Source: Rhizopus sp. PT2906
Lineage: Eukaryota; Mucoromycota; Mucoromycetes; Mucorales; Rhizopodaceae
Direction: 5' to 3'
Length of the DNA: 64,000 nt
Assembly (NCBI GenBank): GCA_025529335.1
Contig: JAMYHX010000054.1
Coordinates: 62,001 to 126,000 of the forward strand
A model generated the notes under the pieces. The model saw nothing but the letters and a program-made list of their open reading frames with translations, was not told the origin of the DNA and made no database searches. This document shows, piece by piece, positions 11,178 through 22,793 of the stretch. How positions within the stretch are numbered: position 1 is the first letter of the stretch; each line of letters opens with the position of its first letter. Made by a program: the position numbers and the translations under genes.

Positions 11178-12172
11178 TCATTCTACTTGTTGCTGATTGC
11201 TATCGTCTGTTATCATGTTTCCTCCTTCTTCTCCTTCTTCTTGCTGTTGTTCTACTGTTTGCATATTCGAATTGTCTTTTGGTTGATTCGATCCCTCGAC
11301 GTTAAGCGTGGTTCCTTTTTGCTTTGACTTTTTTCTTTGCAGAAAGCCTTCATAATTGACAATAGGCATCATATATTCATCCTCAACTACTTGTATTCCT
11401 GTTGTTTCCTTCAATATCTGATTTTCTGTAGCCATCAGTTTCTTCAAATTCTCTTCTACTGTTCTTGACTGCTGTGAATTGAGCTCTCGCACCTTTTGTG
11501 GATCATCCGGTCTTTTGATATAAATCTATTATAAAAGTGTCACATTGCGTGTATATGATGCTACATGTATAAAATTTACAGGTGTCTGTCTAAATGAATG
11601 CTTGCTTGGGAATGTAGGGAAATGAGATGCGACATAGCCAGGTCGTGTACTATCTCGCTCTACTTCTTCATCAGAGTCTTCATTATCAGAAGGCAAGAAT
11701 TCAGGCGTGTTCTCTACCGTTGACTCATTTGATCTTGTCATTTTTAGATATTTTTTACTCTTTGAAGCTATTGAAAATGTTATATTGCTTTTCTAGAGAG
11801 AGGTGATGTTTCAAGTTACCCAAGTTGATTATATTTGTCTTATGAACTGTATCAGATAAGTATTGTTCAAATGCTGATATGTCGACATTAGCAGAAAGTA
11901 GTGATTTCGTAATGTCATGAATGTTGGGTCTTGCACGGTTACCAAGCTCGGCGCATAAATGAGCTTTTATTAAGAGTCGTTCAAGGTCTACAAGAGTGTG
12001 AGTTTAGAACCAAAAAGAGACATGGTCACTCACAAGAACCGAGTAAATTGGTCAGTGATTCTAATGCTGCAGGTTGAATTGCATCGAAGCCAGCTTCTTT
12101 TGCTATAATAGAAATAACTCGTTGGCTAATTTCCAGAGTAAAAGCATCTCCAAATGATCGCTTTCCATACAT
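11178..12172 (-). CDS. TAF8: TFIID subunit TAF8
   Basis: Four exons (12034-12172, 11820-11987, 11580-11767, 11178-11525) join in phase to 280 residues. The N-terminal histone-fold (bromodomain-associated) reads from VISIIAKEAGFDAIQPAALE through SLTNLLGSYLERL to RPNIHDITKSLLSANVDI. The TAF8 C-terminal motif HFPTFPSKHSFRQTP followed by IYIKRPDD is diagnostic. TAF8 pairs with TAF10 and brings the TAF2-TAF8-TAF10 module into TFIID. A Gln/Glu-rich tail ends the protein. The start at 12172 is preferred over an in-frame upstream codon that would add a hydrophobic leader from AT-rich DNA. Confidence 0.9.
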
Positions 12173-12388
12173 TATTAAAAAAGAACAAAAAAGTAAATAA
12201 GAAGTCAAAGACTATTTATATTGAGTCGCTTTTTTTTTTCCTCTTAAAAAGACGATTATAAGTTGGAAACAATAGAGAAAAAAAAAAGGGGGGCGGGGAG
12301 GGGGGACTGATAACACCACCAAGTTGTAGTTGTTACTAATTTCTTTATGTACAAAATATCATTGATTATCTACACTGAACAATAAATT

Positions 12389-14077
12389 TCATAAAGCAGC
12401 ATTTCGCGCTTTTTTCAATCTTTTTTCCTTTTCTTGCGCTCTTGCTGCTCTTCTTTCTGCAGGAGAAACCAGGGTGCCTTGGTCAGTAAACCAAAAGTGA
12501 GTATCAAACTTGTATCTTAATTCATTCACAAGTCGACTCTCGCTGTCGCCTTGCATCTTTTCTTGATCTTCGTGACTCCAATCAATCGTTTCATCCCATT
12601 TACCTTGACTGAGACCTTGGATGAATTCATCCCATTCGTTGTTTGTAAATGTCAAGTGTAGCTTTGATCCACTCAATTCCTTGGTCATCAAGAGCACGCC
12701 CTGGCCAACGACCTTGGTCAACTGCATCATTCGTTCACCGACCATAACGTTTCGTCTGAATGCGGCCCAGTTTGTCTCGGTCAGACGGGGTTCAATCCAG
12801 ACACGATATGCTTTCATATTTACATTCCTTTCTCGATCCTTATCTCGTTCTGATACCGGGCTTTCAGCTTCATCTTCCAACGAGCTTGGTGTGGCAATTT
12901 TTATTATCTCATTTGGAAATAGTCGAGCAAATATGTTTTGGAACTGTACAAATGCAAGATACAATCTAAAGTAGTCATTATTATAGTAAATCCCGTTCTG
13001 GTTCATTCCATTGTCCAAGTGTGGCTTCATGTTCGAATGGTGTGTGAGGATCATCAGAGCAGGCATCAACAGTCTGCCTGCTTCGTCTGCATTGAGTTGA
13101 TCTGCATCAAGGTCGTCCGGTAAACTGACTTGTTCGATCGCCAAACTAAAATCCTCTGGTAGTCGCTGGGCCTTTTGTTCAAGGTCGGTGATCATGACGG
13201 TTCGCATTCGACTGATAATATCATCACCTATAAACATACAGTCAGAACCCTTTTCATTGCCTATCCATTCAAGACAGAGAGAAAGAGATATCTTACGTCT
13301 TTGTTTGAATTCTCCATGCCGATGAGGTATCTTGGGTTTCTTCGGTGGTAAGACAGATAATTCATGATAGTCCAAATCAGGTGTGTGTTTTTTCCGTTTT
13401 CTCAATAGTGATGCCTGTGTGAGTACGCCTTGCTCGGCATATCTCTGTAACAATGGCGGTTCTCTCGTGATTCTTCCGTCCTCATAATAAAATCCTCTCT
13501 GTTTTGGTTCCATGACAACGTCGATCCCAGGGCTTGACTCGGATGAACGGTGGCTGTGTATTGGTTCAGGAGACCAGGTGGTGGTGGCGGTAGTAGTAAT
13601 ATTATTAATGGTAGTATTTGGTCGTATGTGCGTATAAGGTCTAACGGAGTATCGGTCTGTCATTATTTCTTCTGATTTGGATATTAATCTAGGCAGAGGT
13701 GCTAAAGAGCTTGAAGGGTTTGTCAAGTAAGAAACAGAGAGTTGCTTTTGTTGCTGTTGTTGCTGTTGTTGCGTTGATTCTGCTCTTTCAGGACAAGTAC
13801 AAAAAGCTGAAAAAGGCAGCTGAACGTGTCCGGTCATGAATTCGTCTCTGAAAATGATATGGTCTCCATGTGCTGGTTTATGAAACGGATACTGATCACC
13901 CAAAGCATAGACAATACAAAAGTATAGTTTGGCTATTCTTTCTGTATCTGGTTTTTTCCTAACAATGAGCTTAATGATTCGAAATAGTTCAAGTAGATCC
14001 TCATCCGTTAAAATATCCTCTGCCTGCGGAATAAAGTGTTTCTGTGGCTGTTGTTCTTGAACACATGGCGAGTTCAT
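12389..14077 (-). CDS. Unrecognised conserved-looking nuclear-type protein
   Basis: I do not recognise this gene. It is one open frame of 562 residues, but a 69-nt in-frame segment at 13228-13296 has a GTAAGATATC donor and a TTTATAG acceptor. It is probably an intron, leaving 539 residues. The N-terminal 100 residues look folded and helical. A low-complexity middle has a Gln run near residue 105, many Ser/Thr and a basic KKPKIPHRHGEF stretch that could be a nuclear localisation signal. The C-terminal half looks folded, with YYNNDYFRLYLAFVQFQNIF and a Trp-rich FTNNEWDEFIQGL region, and ends in a basic coiled segment. A transcription or chromatin role is only an inference from composition. Confidence 0.7.
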   Translation of the reverse strand: MNSPCVQEQQPQKHFIPQAEDILTDEDLLELFRIIKLIVRKKPDTERIAKLYFCIVYALGDQYPFHKPAHGDHIIFRDEFMTGHVQLPFSAFCTCPERAESTQQQQQQQQKQLSVSYLTNPSSSLAPLPRLISKSEEIMTDRYSVRPYTHIRPNTTINNITTTATTTWSPEPIHSHRSSESSPGIDVVMEPKQRGFYYEDGRITREPPLLQRYAEQGVLTQASLLRKRKKHTPDLDYHELSVLPPKKPKIPHRHGEFKQRRKISLSLCLEWIGNEKGSDCMFIGDDIISRMRTVMITDLEQKAQRLPEDFSLAIEQVSLPDDLDADQLNADEAGRLLMPALMILTHHSNMKPHLDNGMNQNGIYYNNDYFRLYLAFVQFQNIFARLFPNEIIKIATPSSLEDEAESPVSERDKDRERNVNMKAYRVWIEPRLTETNWAAFRRNVMVGERMMQLTKVVGQGVLLMTKELSGSKLHLTFTNNEWDEFIQGLSQGKWDETIDWSHEDQEKMQGDSESRLVNELRYKFDTHFWFTDQGTLVSPAERRAARAQEKEKRLKKARNAAL

Positions 14078-14292
14078 GGCAAAGTAGGAAAAAAAAAAGG
14101 GTAAAACTTTTTTAATGCTCTGAGTTCAAAAGAGGGGAAAAGGGACTTTTTGAGCAGTAAAGAGATACAGTGTTGTGTGTTACAAGTAAAAAAAGATAAG
14201 CAAATGGTTTTGATTAGAGGGTATAATACATATATATTCCATATAATACTACCTTCACACACACTCACACACACACCCCCTTTCACCCTCTC

Positions 14293-14313
14293 CCTCTCTC
14301 TCTCTCTCTCTCT
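14293..14313. repeat. (TC)n microsatellite
   Basis: A pyrimidine dinucleotide run lying between the 3' end of the Ett1-like gene and the start of the 562-aa gene, preceded by CA repeats. Confidence 0.8.
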
Positions 14314-14354
14314 TTTGATTTCTTTTAATTATTATTGTTGTTGTTATTATTTTG

Positions 14355-15597
14355 TTATTCATCATCGCTGTCGTTGTTGCCTTCTGCATCCTTCATTTCT
14401 TCAATCACTTTAATCATTTCTAATAATTCAACTTTTTCTATTTATTTCATAATACTTAATGATTATGTGTATATAAAAAATGATCAACTTACCAGGTGCT
14501 AATTCGTGTGCCTTCTTGAATGAGCTTACAGCTCGCTCATACAAGGCCATAACCTCGTCCTCATCATCTACTAAACTAATTTGAGTCATAAGCAATCCAG
14601 CAAGCTATCACAAAAAAATGGATCAGAAATGATAAATAAATATGATAAAAGAAATTACCAGCTCCCACATAAACGGATGATCCTTTCCCACCTTGTCAAC
14701 ATGTAGTTGATTTGCCTTCTCAGCCATTTCAATGGCCTTGGATATCACCTCAACTCTCTTTTGAGTTCCGTCAACCACTTTTTCCTGATGTGCAAGACAA
14801 GCGGCCCAAACGGTGACAAGTTCCCAATTATCCTGATGCCCAGGTACCTGCTGAATAAACTCGATGGTTGCATCCAAGACAACATTGGCATGGTCCTTTT
14901 GCACAGGCAAATCCAGTGACAAGGCATAAGTTCTCAATTCGGATATCACATTCTGGATATCAGATAGAGGGGCATCTTTGATAGCCTCACGAACAAGACC
15001 AATTGCTTCCTTGTAGAGCTTTTCTTCATCTGGTGTGACCTTTTGTTTCGATAAGAGTTCTTCATAGGCATCTTCATCCAATTCAGCATTTTCTTGATAG
15101 AGGTTAGCCTCCTGAGGAGCAAAAGCGGCGATCTGCTGCATTCGTAAGTAGTTGGCTAGGGCCAGGGCAGCATACGCCACCTTGAGCTTCAAGGTGCTGT
15201 CTTTGTTCTTTTCTCCTCGTAATATATCCAGGCCTTCACGCAGACTTTCTTCGACACCTATTGTCTTACCCAACTGAACTAAACATGCCGCATAGCCCGT
15301 TCTATTGTCTGGTTCGTCCTGTTGAAACTTTTCCAGTGACATATCAAACAGTCGACGTGCCATGTCATTATCACCTTCCTGAGCCTCATCGATCGCAAGG
15401 ACCATCAGTTCATGCGCATTTGGTTGTACTTCCTCCACTTCGCCATCGTCTGTCTTGTTTGTAAATGCAATCTCTACTTCGCCAATGTCACAACCTGTAC
15501 ACGTCTCGTCTGTACAATCAGGTGCATGAGATTCTGTTTTGGATCGCTTGTTGACATCTTCTTTTACAACAGTTTCTTCATTGCTTCGTTTCGACAT
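14355..15597 (-). CDS. Ett1/Nro1-like TPR protein
   Basis: Three exons (14659-15597, 14493-14604, 14355-14419) join to 371 residues. The start MSKRSNEE is followed by a Lys-rich nuclear-type N-terminus, an acidic tail (NDSDDE) ends the protein, and the body is made of helical TPR-like pairs such as ARRLFDMSLEKF and ALYERAVSSFKKAHELAP. The layout resembles the fungal Ett1/Nro1 family, which enhances translation termination or regulates the Ofd1 dioxygenase. I cannot confirm this without a profile search, and another TPR protein is possible. Its start is 183 bp from the divergent Las1 start, so the two probably share a promoter region. Confidence 0.55.
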
Positions 15598-15780
15598 TTT
15601 TTTTTGATAAAAAAGAAAAAGAAAAACGGTTCAAAGAACGCGCTGTTGTTGTTGCTACTGCACGCGCATACGCCTGCACGAGCGCTGGTAGAAGCATTTA
15701 AAATGTGGCTTAGCTAGAGTGGGCATACTGTTGTGTATGCGATATTGACTTAATAAATATATATACAGCTTTTTTATAAC

Positions 15781-17459
15781 ATGACAATCAGTGTTGTTCC
15801 ATGGATCAATCAAGAAGAGTTTGACACAGTATATAATTGGATATTTGCGGACAGAAAGCAGCATCTAGACTTGATCCAGCGTGGACTAGACAGAGTATGA
15901 AATTTTGTGTTTTTTTGCGTGCTTTCTATTGACACATGGCATAATTAGGTCCAAGCATGGTGTAATCGAGGAATGGCTCCCTATTCAGTTGAAATTACGG
16001 CCATTTTGATTGAAGCTATTCTTCGCGATGAGCGATTTGGACACACCATGTCTCACAGAGAACTACGTCTACTTTATACCATGGCCATCATTCGATTTGT
16101 CAATGGTCTAGTCGATCAACGTCAGACGGGGAAATATGCATTGTCAGTCTTGACAATCGCCAAAAAGATCGGCCTGCCATCATGGTTCGTCGATCTGCGT
16201 CACGAAGGTACTCACGAGCGACTACCTCACCTCATCGTTCTTCGTAGCGCGGCGACACAAGCGGTTGCCTGGCTGCACGATCATTACTGGATCCATAATT
16301 TGAAGAAACCCGAAGAAGAAAAAAAAGATCATGATATCAAGATGAAACTCAACATGTACAAGGAACGTCGGAAGGCATATATCAAGGGAGTCAAAGCTGG
16401 AGAAATGAAGCTAGATCCAGCGATCTATGTGGATTGTATTAGTGCCTTGATTGAAGTGATTGATGAAGACATTATTCGTGAGGAGATCATTCCTTTATTA
16501 CTTGGTATTGGTGGTTTAGTGCCCACAGCTAAGAAGTAAAAGTCTTTGTGTATAAAAAAAAGGTATATATCTAACTGTATTATAGAAAGCGTGCTAGTTT
16601 AGAAAATATGAAGATATCAAATGACTTGATCGAGTTATGGACACCATTGCTGAAAGGTCTTGATGTTGGATATCCTGGATTTGCTCTTGACTTGGTATCA
16701 TCTATAGTTCAAAAATTTGTTTCATCAGATGAGTATGTATTGAATGAACAGGCCGTCAATCCTTATGCTATGTTTGTACGTATGTTTACTTTTATGAATG
16801 AAATTAAATCTTACAAGGTCATATAGTCACAACAGCAACAACAAGAAAGTGAAGATCCTACAAAGTCAAAGAGTTATATGCTTACATTAGGTAAGAAGAA
16901 GAAATCATATCCTACCTCTCACTTTTTAATCTAAACGATTTAGCTTGTTGGCTAAAATATTTTGCATTGGAGATGCAAAATCCAATTGATGAACGCACTT
17001 TGGGAAAATTAGATATAGATGATTTGCTCGAAGGATGCTTAAGGAATCCCAATTACTAGTAAAGCTGTCTTTTTTTCCCTTTAATGGTTTAACTAATGTT
17101 TTGTTTTTAGCACACGATATGTACTACAGGCACTGTGCCAGGTTGATCCAGATTTAGCAGAAACGATCAAGCCCTTTATGAGATACATGGATCAATTATT
17201 GATTAAATTGACACTTAAGCAAAAAGAGACACCTTCATTGGAATCAGTAGATGATGCTATATTGGAACAGGATCTCACGACCTTAAAAAGACAGATAGCA
17301 GAAATAAAGACAACACAGCGTCGACAGAGACCAGCCAAGCGACAACGGATTGAGAGCAAGAGTTGGAAACTACATGATCGCTGGCAGACCTGTCCATTAG
17401 GCATGTTACCTAATGGAAAGGTGCCGTGTCTTGATATGCGAGAATGGTTGAAAAAATAA
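15781..17459 (+). CDS. LAS1: Las1 pre-rRNA endonuclease
   Basis: Six exons (15781-15894, 15949-16535, 16586-16775, 16827-16890, 16944-17058, 17111-17459) join in phase to 472 residues. The N-terminal HEPN domain includes LPSWFVDLRHEGTHERLPHL, where R-x4-H (RHEGTH) is the catalytic HEPN motif. LRSAATQAVAWLHDHYW follows, as in the Las1 family. Las1 cleaves ITS2 at site C2 during 60S subunit maturation, working with the Grc3 kinase in the nucleolus. The C-terminal WQTCPLGMLPNG segment resembles the Las1 tail that contacts Grc3. The gene ends 43 bp from the convergent bZIP gene. Confidence 0.93.
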
Positions 17460-17502
17460 ACTTTATTGTTTATAGGAAAAGTCTTAAATATATAACAAAT
17501 GA

Positions 17503-19161
17503 TTAAACAGTAAATACATTGGGTGAAACGAGCCTTGGGAATTCTTTGTTGTTGATGTGTTTGTATACCAGCACATCTTTATTATACATGTATAAAGTGA
17601 GTAAAGAGTTGGTGACAATACTACTTTGCTTACCTATTGGTGATCCACAATGAACAAAGTCTTCAGTATGCTCACTTTGTAGATCCGGCAGATCATCCGT
17701 CGCCGTGGACGAAGACGTGTCAGAATCGTTTTTTTGGTCAAAGAGGGTAGGAGGAGGGAACTCGTCCATATATTTGTCCCGCATAATATACATCTCCTTT
17801 CTACGATTCAATCTGTCCAACATTTTGTTTGCAAAGATAACTGCCATTTCAACTGCATTGTCCGGTCTTGACGGACGATAGTTCGGACAGAGGAACCAAT
17901 ATTTGCTGATGAAGGTTGGTGGTACGAACCAGCAGTCAGGGTTTCCCAGCTCACCGCCCATGAAGAAGGCATGGTCAATCAAATAATTGAACAGTTCATT
18001 GAGATCAAAAAAGTCTTGAAATAAGATCATGTAGTCACGCATCATTGGTCCTGGGATAAGATCAATGCGTGGGTCATGAGGTATGTGTCGTTGAAGCTCA
18101 GCTAAAGAAAAGTAAATAAAGTGCATAACTAAAGCTAAAAGAGGACACTTACTGGGTGATAGCAAGTATTCTTCACCGTTTTGATCCTTAATTGCTCTCA
18201 TCTTGGCTACAGCATCCAGTGGTTGAAGAGGACCAGGGACGTAAATTTTATCGTCCATCGCGGATCCGTCAGTAGTTGCCCAAAAATCGCCTTCAGTTGG
18301 CGGTTTAAATGTGTCAATGAGGTTTCCTACAAGGGAAGATAGATCTAATTCGTCACTGTTGTTATTGTTTAATAGGGTTCGAATATCAGGAGGAATGAGG
18401 TTCGTAATTTCAGACGGCAGTTGATTAAACCAATCTTCAGGCGGCACATCTTTTATTTGACTCATAAACCCGCTTACTATGTCAGGTTGCATGAGATATT
18501 GCATAAGGGTTGGATCCAGGACTTCATCCAGCCGGAAAGAGGACAATGTAGATGTTATTAGGGATGTAGTATTAATATTATCTGGGGATGCATTAGTTGT
18601 TGAAGATGATGTAGATGCAGTGGATGATAGTGAGCCATTGATTGGAGCGGTGTAACAAGAGAAATCTTCATTTTCGACATTGACAATGCAACCCTGATTG
18701 TTCAAGAAAAACTCAAGTGACTGGGGAATATGCTTTGACTGCGAAAAAGTAGTGATATCTGACCCCATCTTGTCCCTGAGGCCAGTATCCCAATACTTGG
18801 GAACGTCCACTCGATGAGCCATACAGGCGATCTTTAGAGTGAGTAATTGTCCCTTGAGGTAATTATTTTCGTAGATAAGTTCATCCACTTTGGACTGCAG
18901 CCGTTTAACATCTTTAAGAGCTTGGTCGCGCATGTAAAGTGACTTTTTGATATTCATCTCTGCTTCCTTCATTTCTCGTCGTTTACGTTCTCTAAATGCT
19001 CTTTGTGCTGCTCTGTTTTGTGCCTTTCTTTGAGCAGGTGAGGGTGGGTTAGGCTTTCGTCCAGGCTTTTTGCGTGGTTTGATCGGTTTTCCGTTACTAT
19101 CCAAATTGCCCAATTCATATTCAGGGTCAAAGTGCTCAAAGGCTATTTCAGGCATTTGCAT
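17503..19161 (-). CDS. bZIP transcription factor with DUF3425 domain (copy 1)
   Basis: The basic region RKAQNRAAQRAFRERKRREM with a following zipper sits near residues 45-110. A C-terminal DUF3425-type domain contains HDPRIDLIPGPMMRDYMILF and HAFFMGGELGNPDCWFVPPT. A 51-nt in-frame segment at 18102-18152 with a GTAAGT donor is almost certainly an intron. A second possible in-frame intron is 17544-17633. The start at 19161 (MQMPEIAFEH) is preferred. An in-frame extension upstream encodes a Phe/Leu-rich run that mimics a signal peptide but comes from T-rich leader DNA. The long Ser/Thr/Asn-rich centre may be an activation domain. It is related to the gene at 23922, about 5 kb away. Confidence 0.88.
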   Translation of the reverse strand: MQMPEIAFEHFDPEYELGNLDSNGKPIKPRKKPGRKPNPPSPAQRKAQNRAAQRAFRERKRREMKEAEMNIKKSLYMRDQALKDVKRLQSKVDELIYENNYLKGQLLTLKIACMAHRVDVPKYWDTGLRDKMGSDITTFSQSKHIPQSLEFFLNNQGCIVNVENEDFSCYTAPINGSLSSTASTSSSTTNASPDNINTTSLITSTLSSFRLDEVLDPTLMQYLMQPDIVSGFMSQIKDVPPEDWFNQLPSEITNLIPPDIRTLLNNNNSDELDLSSLVGNLIDTFKPPTEGDFWATTDGSAMDDKIYVPGPLQPLDAVAKMRAIKDQNGEEYLLSPSKCPLLALVMHFIYFSLAELQRHIPHDPRIDLIPGPMMRDYMILFQDFFDLNELFNYLIDHAFFMGGELGNPDCWFVPPTFISKYWFLCPNYRPSRPDNAVEMAVIFANKMLDRLNRRKEMYIMRDKYMDEFPPPTLFDQKNDSDTSSSTATDDLPDLQSEHTEDFVHCGSPIGKQSSIVTNSLLTLYMYNKDVLVYKHINNKEFPRLVSPNVFTV

Positions 19162-19812
19162 TAAAATATGTGTGTGTGTATATGTAAAAGAAGGGAGAAT
19201 AGATAAAAGAAGAAAAAAGAAAAAAACACACACACGCACACATTTTGACTAATTCGTTGTAACACACTGCAGTCTATATTTTGTTGCTAAATATGTACCC
19301 TGTTTTTAAGTTAATTGCCTGTATTCTTTCCCTTTAATAAAAAGGTAAACTCGTGTTTATATGCACTCTTTAAGCTTTTTCTCATTGAACTCGTTTAACT
19401 TTAATATTGTCTTTTATTTACTTTGTATGTTTAGCATAAAAGTTATGCATTGATCCATGTATTTTTCACGTGTGTGTGGGGATCGTGTCTTGTTGCTCTT
19501 AATAACTGTGGAAAAATATTATAGGATATGATTCTAAGCTTTGATTGGCTGAATAAAATATTAATGAAAATATAGTTGGGGAGAATTAAACAGTTGAAAA
19601 TCCGCTTAATCATTTACCGAGAGTTTTTATTCCTCTCTGAGAACATTCAATGATGGATAGTTTACCTTCCGATAAAGCTCTATTCAGGGCTGCAAGTATT
19701 GATGACGAAACCATTCATCTTATTTTTTATTTCCTTGTATTGAACAAGTTATTGTTACTTATTGTATTTACAAAAATGATCAGAAAATAAGACAATCAGA
19801 CTTTGTGTGACG
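19162..19812. other. Intergenic region, no gene seen
   Basis: About 650 bp upstream of the bZIP gene and downstream of the M50B-like gene. It holds CA/TG repeats and T-rich runs but no supported gene. Confidence 0.4.
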
Positions 19813-20736
19813 CTACCAGCCAAAACCTTGTGCTTGTTGTTGCTGTGTTTGTTGGTCTTCTTTAAAAGCAACTAAACCAATCAATATACCGGCAATAAAG
19901 AAGACCAAACTGATCAAGAACCAAAATACACCCCATACTCTACTTGACATACATGATCCACACACCTGAGCAAACTTTGCAGCGTCAGATTCATGTAATT
20001 TTCTAAACACCAAATCATCCAAAATATCCCACAGACAATAAAGACATGACATCACACCAACAAATAATACAAAATACTTTAGCCCTGCACCGTGTGCCAG
20101 CCACCAGAGAAAGATCATGACACCGATAAACAAGAGACCAATACCTCGCGTCAGCCAATTCTTAGCCCACCACAAAGTAAATAATAAACAAATGCCTAAA
20201 ATGATGGAAGCTACCTTGGAAGCAAGTATATTAAATCCACACGCCACAAGAACAGCTCCGATGAGAGATGAGCCTAGATAACCTGCTGGTAATGTGCACA
20301 TGGGTATACCTCCTCTCTTTTTCATATAACAAGATAGAGATGTTATTGATGGCTTAGCTCTCTCCCCTTTTATATATAAACTTACCATACGGGTGACACC
20401 TCCTTCATCTGGGTCTATTTCAATTGCCTCTATTTTAGCACAGGTCAAACAGCCTATGAAAGCATGCGAAAATTCATGTAGACCAACAGTAAGCAACTAA
20501 TAGATATAAGTGTTTTTGTCAACGTCTTTTCTTTTTCTAGTTACTTTAAATGGTGACAAGACTATCTTGGCTATTGGCATATTCCATAATACTAAAATAG
20601 CAGCTGTATAAACTCCAATGATGATCAATGTTATTTTTTGATCTTGTGTTGGTGTAAGACTATTGACAGCTGAATCAGCAACTGCTTGTCTTGCTATCAG
20701 GTAACGTTCATAACTATTGTAGGCTAATGGTGGCAT
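19813..20736 (-). CDS. Peptidase M50B-like membrane protein
   Basis: Three exons (20545-20736, 20386-20496, 19813-20316) join to 268 residues. The zinc site LLTVGLHEFSHAFIGCLTC carries HEFSH, an HExxH motif, followed by the conserved acidic patch IDPDEGGVTRM and LPAGYLGSSLIGA. At least five hydrophobic segments follow. This is the fungal and plant M50B-like group of polytopic putative metalloproteases, distantly related to site-2 proteases. A substrate is not known. The third exon's acceptor (AAAAAG) sits inside a purine run, so its exact border could shift. The tail is Gln-rich (QTQQQQAQGFGW). Confidence 0.85.
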
Positions 20737-20899
20737 AGTTGTTGTCTATTGTGTGATGTATAATTATGTACAATAATAATTTTTAAACAAAGAAAAAGAA
20801 AAAATAAAAACAAAAGCGTTTCTATATTTAAACAATAAATTGCGCACTAGATTTATTTTGGCGTACCTGAAGTTCTTGGCTTCTTTAATTTCTAAACAA

Positions 20900-21780
20900 G
20901 GAAAGCATATCGGACCATGAAATATGTTTACAGATTTCCTTTTTTGAAAAAAACTGGACCCGACGAAGGAAGAGCAAAGTGATAGACTTATACTTGCACA
21001 GAAAGGTGACTATGTTTATAGACTGGCAAGATCACTGTTTAAAAGTATGCTCTTTAATGGTTTCTACTACATGTCTATTGTTGGTGACATCATCTGCGAC
21101 TTGGAATTTTTGAAGATACGAACCAAAACATCAGAGAGAGTATGGCAACTTAAAAAATTGGAAAGCGAGGTACTCTTTTTTTTTTTAATCTGTAGTACAC
21201 ACTGATCTTGCATGAAAAGATTACTCCGGCTGACAACTGATGACATTCGACAACGATGACAAGTTTAAGTACGCCTACATTATGGGAAAAGAGAGAAGTA
21301 CATTACTTTCAAAGAATGTGAACAAGACGGCCGATGAGGAATTCAAGTCATCAGAAGGTCTGGACTACACTTCATCAGACAAAATGTATAAAAAATAGAC
21401 ATTATATGAGCTTATTTTTACAAGAAAAAGATAAGTTTATCAACATTGAACTTATGTAACAAAAAAAAGGATTTCTTTATATGGCAACTAACTGACAACA
21501 ATGTAGTACACACTAGCAAATTATACGGACAACTTGTCTGTTGCTATTTACAAATTTCTTTGCAAGATACTAGTTGATGTATTCAAATACCCAAAGCATA
21601 TCAAAGCTTAAAACAGAGAAAAAAGAACAAGTTGCATTGCCTAAGAGTTATATCGTAGATTTCAAGTTTGGTCCAGACTTTGCTATTCGAGGACTGCATT
21701 GTGGTACAAGAAAAAGAGGTTATAGGGACGATAGACAAAATATTGAGTGATTAGATTTAGCAATGGTTGGCTGATAAAGG
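20900..21780 (+). pseudogene. Decayed coding relics, probably transposon-derived
   Basis: No intact gene is present, but protein-like frames appear in fragments. One frame from about 20955 reads KLDPTKEEQSDRLILAQKGD, continuing through YYMSIVGDIICDLEFLKIRT to about 21170, where a GTACTC donor-like site follows. Further on are FDNDDKFKYAYIMGKERSTL, ending at a TAG near 21400, and YIVDFKFGPDFAIRGLHCG near 21650. Frames are broken between these pieces. I do not recognise the family. The amino-acid quality and position in a repeat-rich gap suggest a dead mobile-element gene. Confidence 0.4.
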
Positions 21781-22437
21781 CTGATAATATGGTAAGTATT
21801 CAATTGAATATAATATGCATGGTATAACTCATCCACATATACTGTTCATGGATTCGTTAGATTATGTATTTTATCCCTACAGTAAATATGATATAAAACT
21901 CAACGGATGCCTTACTCATTTATTTGTAGTGAAAGACTAATAGAAGAAGTGTAGATAGTGGACATATCAAGCATATTTCTGAAAAGAGGGATTATTGATC
22001 TATTTTTATAAACCATCTTTAATCAATATGTATATCTCATTTGTGGAGCAACTACTCTCGCCTTTTTTCTCATAAACACACATTTGCTGTGACTGCTAAA
22101 TCTGCTATTCCCCTTTGAATGCAGTACGGTTAGGACAAACATGTGATTATTCATTTACCCCACTTTTTTTTTAAAAAAAAAAGTTTACCCTTTTTAAACA
22201 CTTTACAACAAGTCTGCAAAACACATTTGAATATCCCATACAAGAGTGTATTCATAACCTGTGGCTAAGAATTCTAATGTAACTAAGGCTTTGCTATAAG
22301 TATTTCCAAAAATTATTGACACTGATGCCAAGAGTAAAATTCGCACTTGTTAAATTCTAATGTCACGCTAACCATTGGTTGGTTTCGCTTGCTGACAAAT
22401 TAAATGTCGTATATGTAGAAACTTTATCGTACAAAAT

Positions 22438-22745
22438 ATGAGTATATTAAGCATGAAAGCACTGTCAGATCTCTTTTTACTCTCATTAAAAAAACGAGTA
22501 TTACAAACTGAGCTTTCAAATTTTTATGAAGACGGGCACGGTAATGCAGTTGATGAATACGGTAGACCTGAGCTCATGGACTACATCATTGATGAGGAGC
22601 GATATGCTTTAGAAACAGTTAGTTCACACACACTCAGTACTTGCATAATCATCTTCAGGAGAATAATTTCAATGTAGGCTCTATGGCAGATGAAGATGCA
22701 AAAGATGACTTAGATGCTTGCATGAAGGATTTATCGACAAAGTAA
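22438..22745 (+). CDS. Small hypothetical protein, possibly element-associated
   Basis: An open frame of 79 residues. If a GTTAGT...TTCAG intron is removed (about 22618-22671) it continues as ENNFNVGSMADEDAKDDLDA and stops at about 22745, giving roughly 88 residues. It is acidic with no known motif. It lies just upstream of an IS630-like transposase relic and may be an accessory frame of the same element. I do not recognise it and its reality is uncertain. Confidence 0.35.
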
Positions 22746-22793
22746 TCATATACGCTTTGTACGGATCAAGTCAAAGCTAGATTCTTTAAACTG

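Noticed and set aside
12621..13123. Overlapping + strand frames
   Set aside because: They are antisense to the 562-aa gene and their composition mirrors that gene's codons; no motif.
17192..17404. Minus-strand frame inside the last Las1 exon
   Set aside because: Shadow of the Las1 C-terminal coding region.
19162..19239. Hydrophobic N-terminal extension of the first bZIP-DUF3425 protein, resembling a signal peptide
   Set aside because: It is encoded by T-rich leader and CA/TG repeats. A signal peptide on a nuclear bZIP factor makes no sense.
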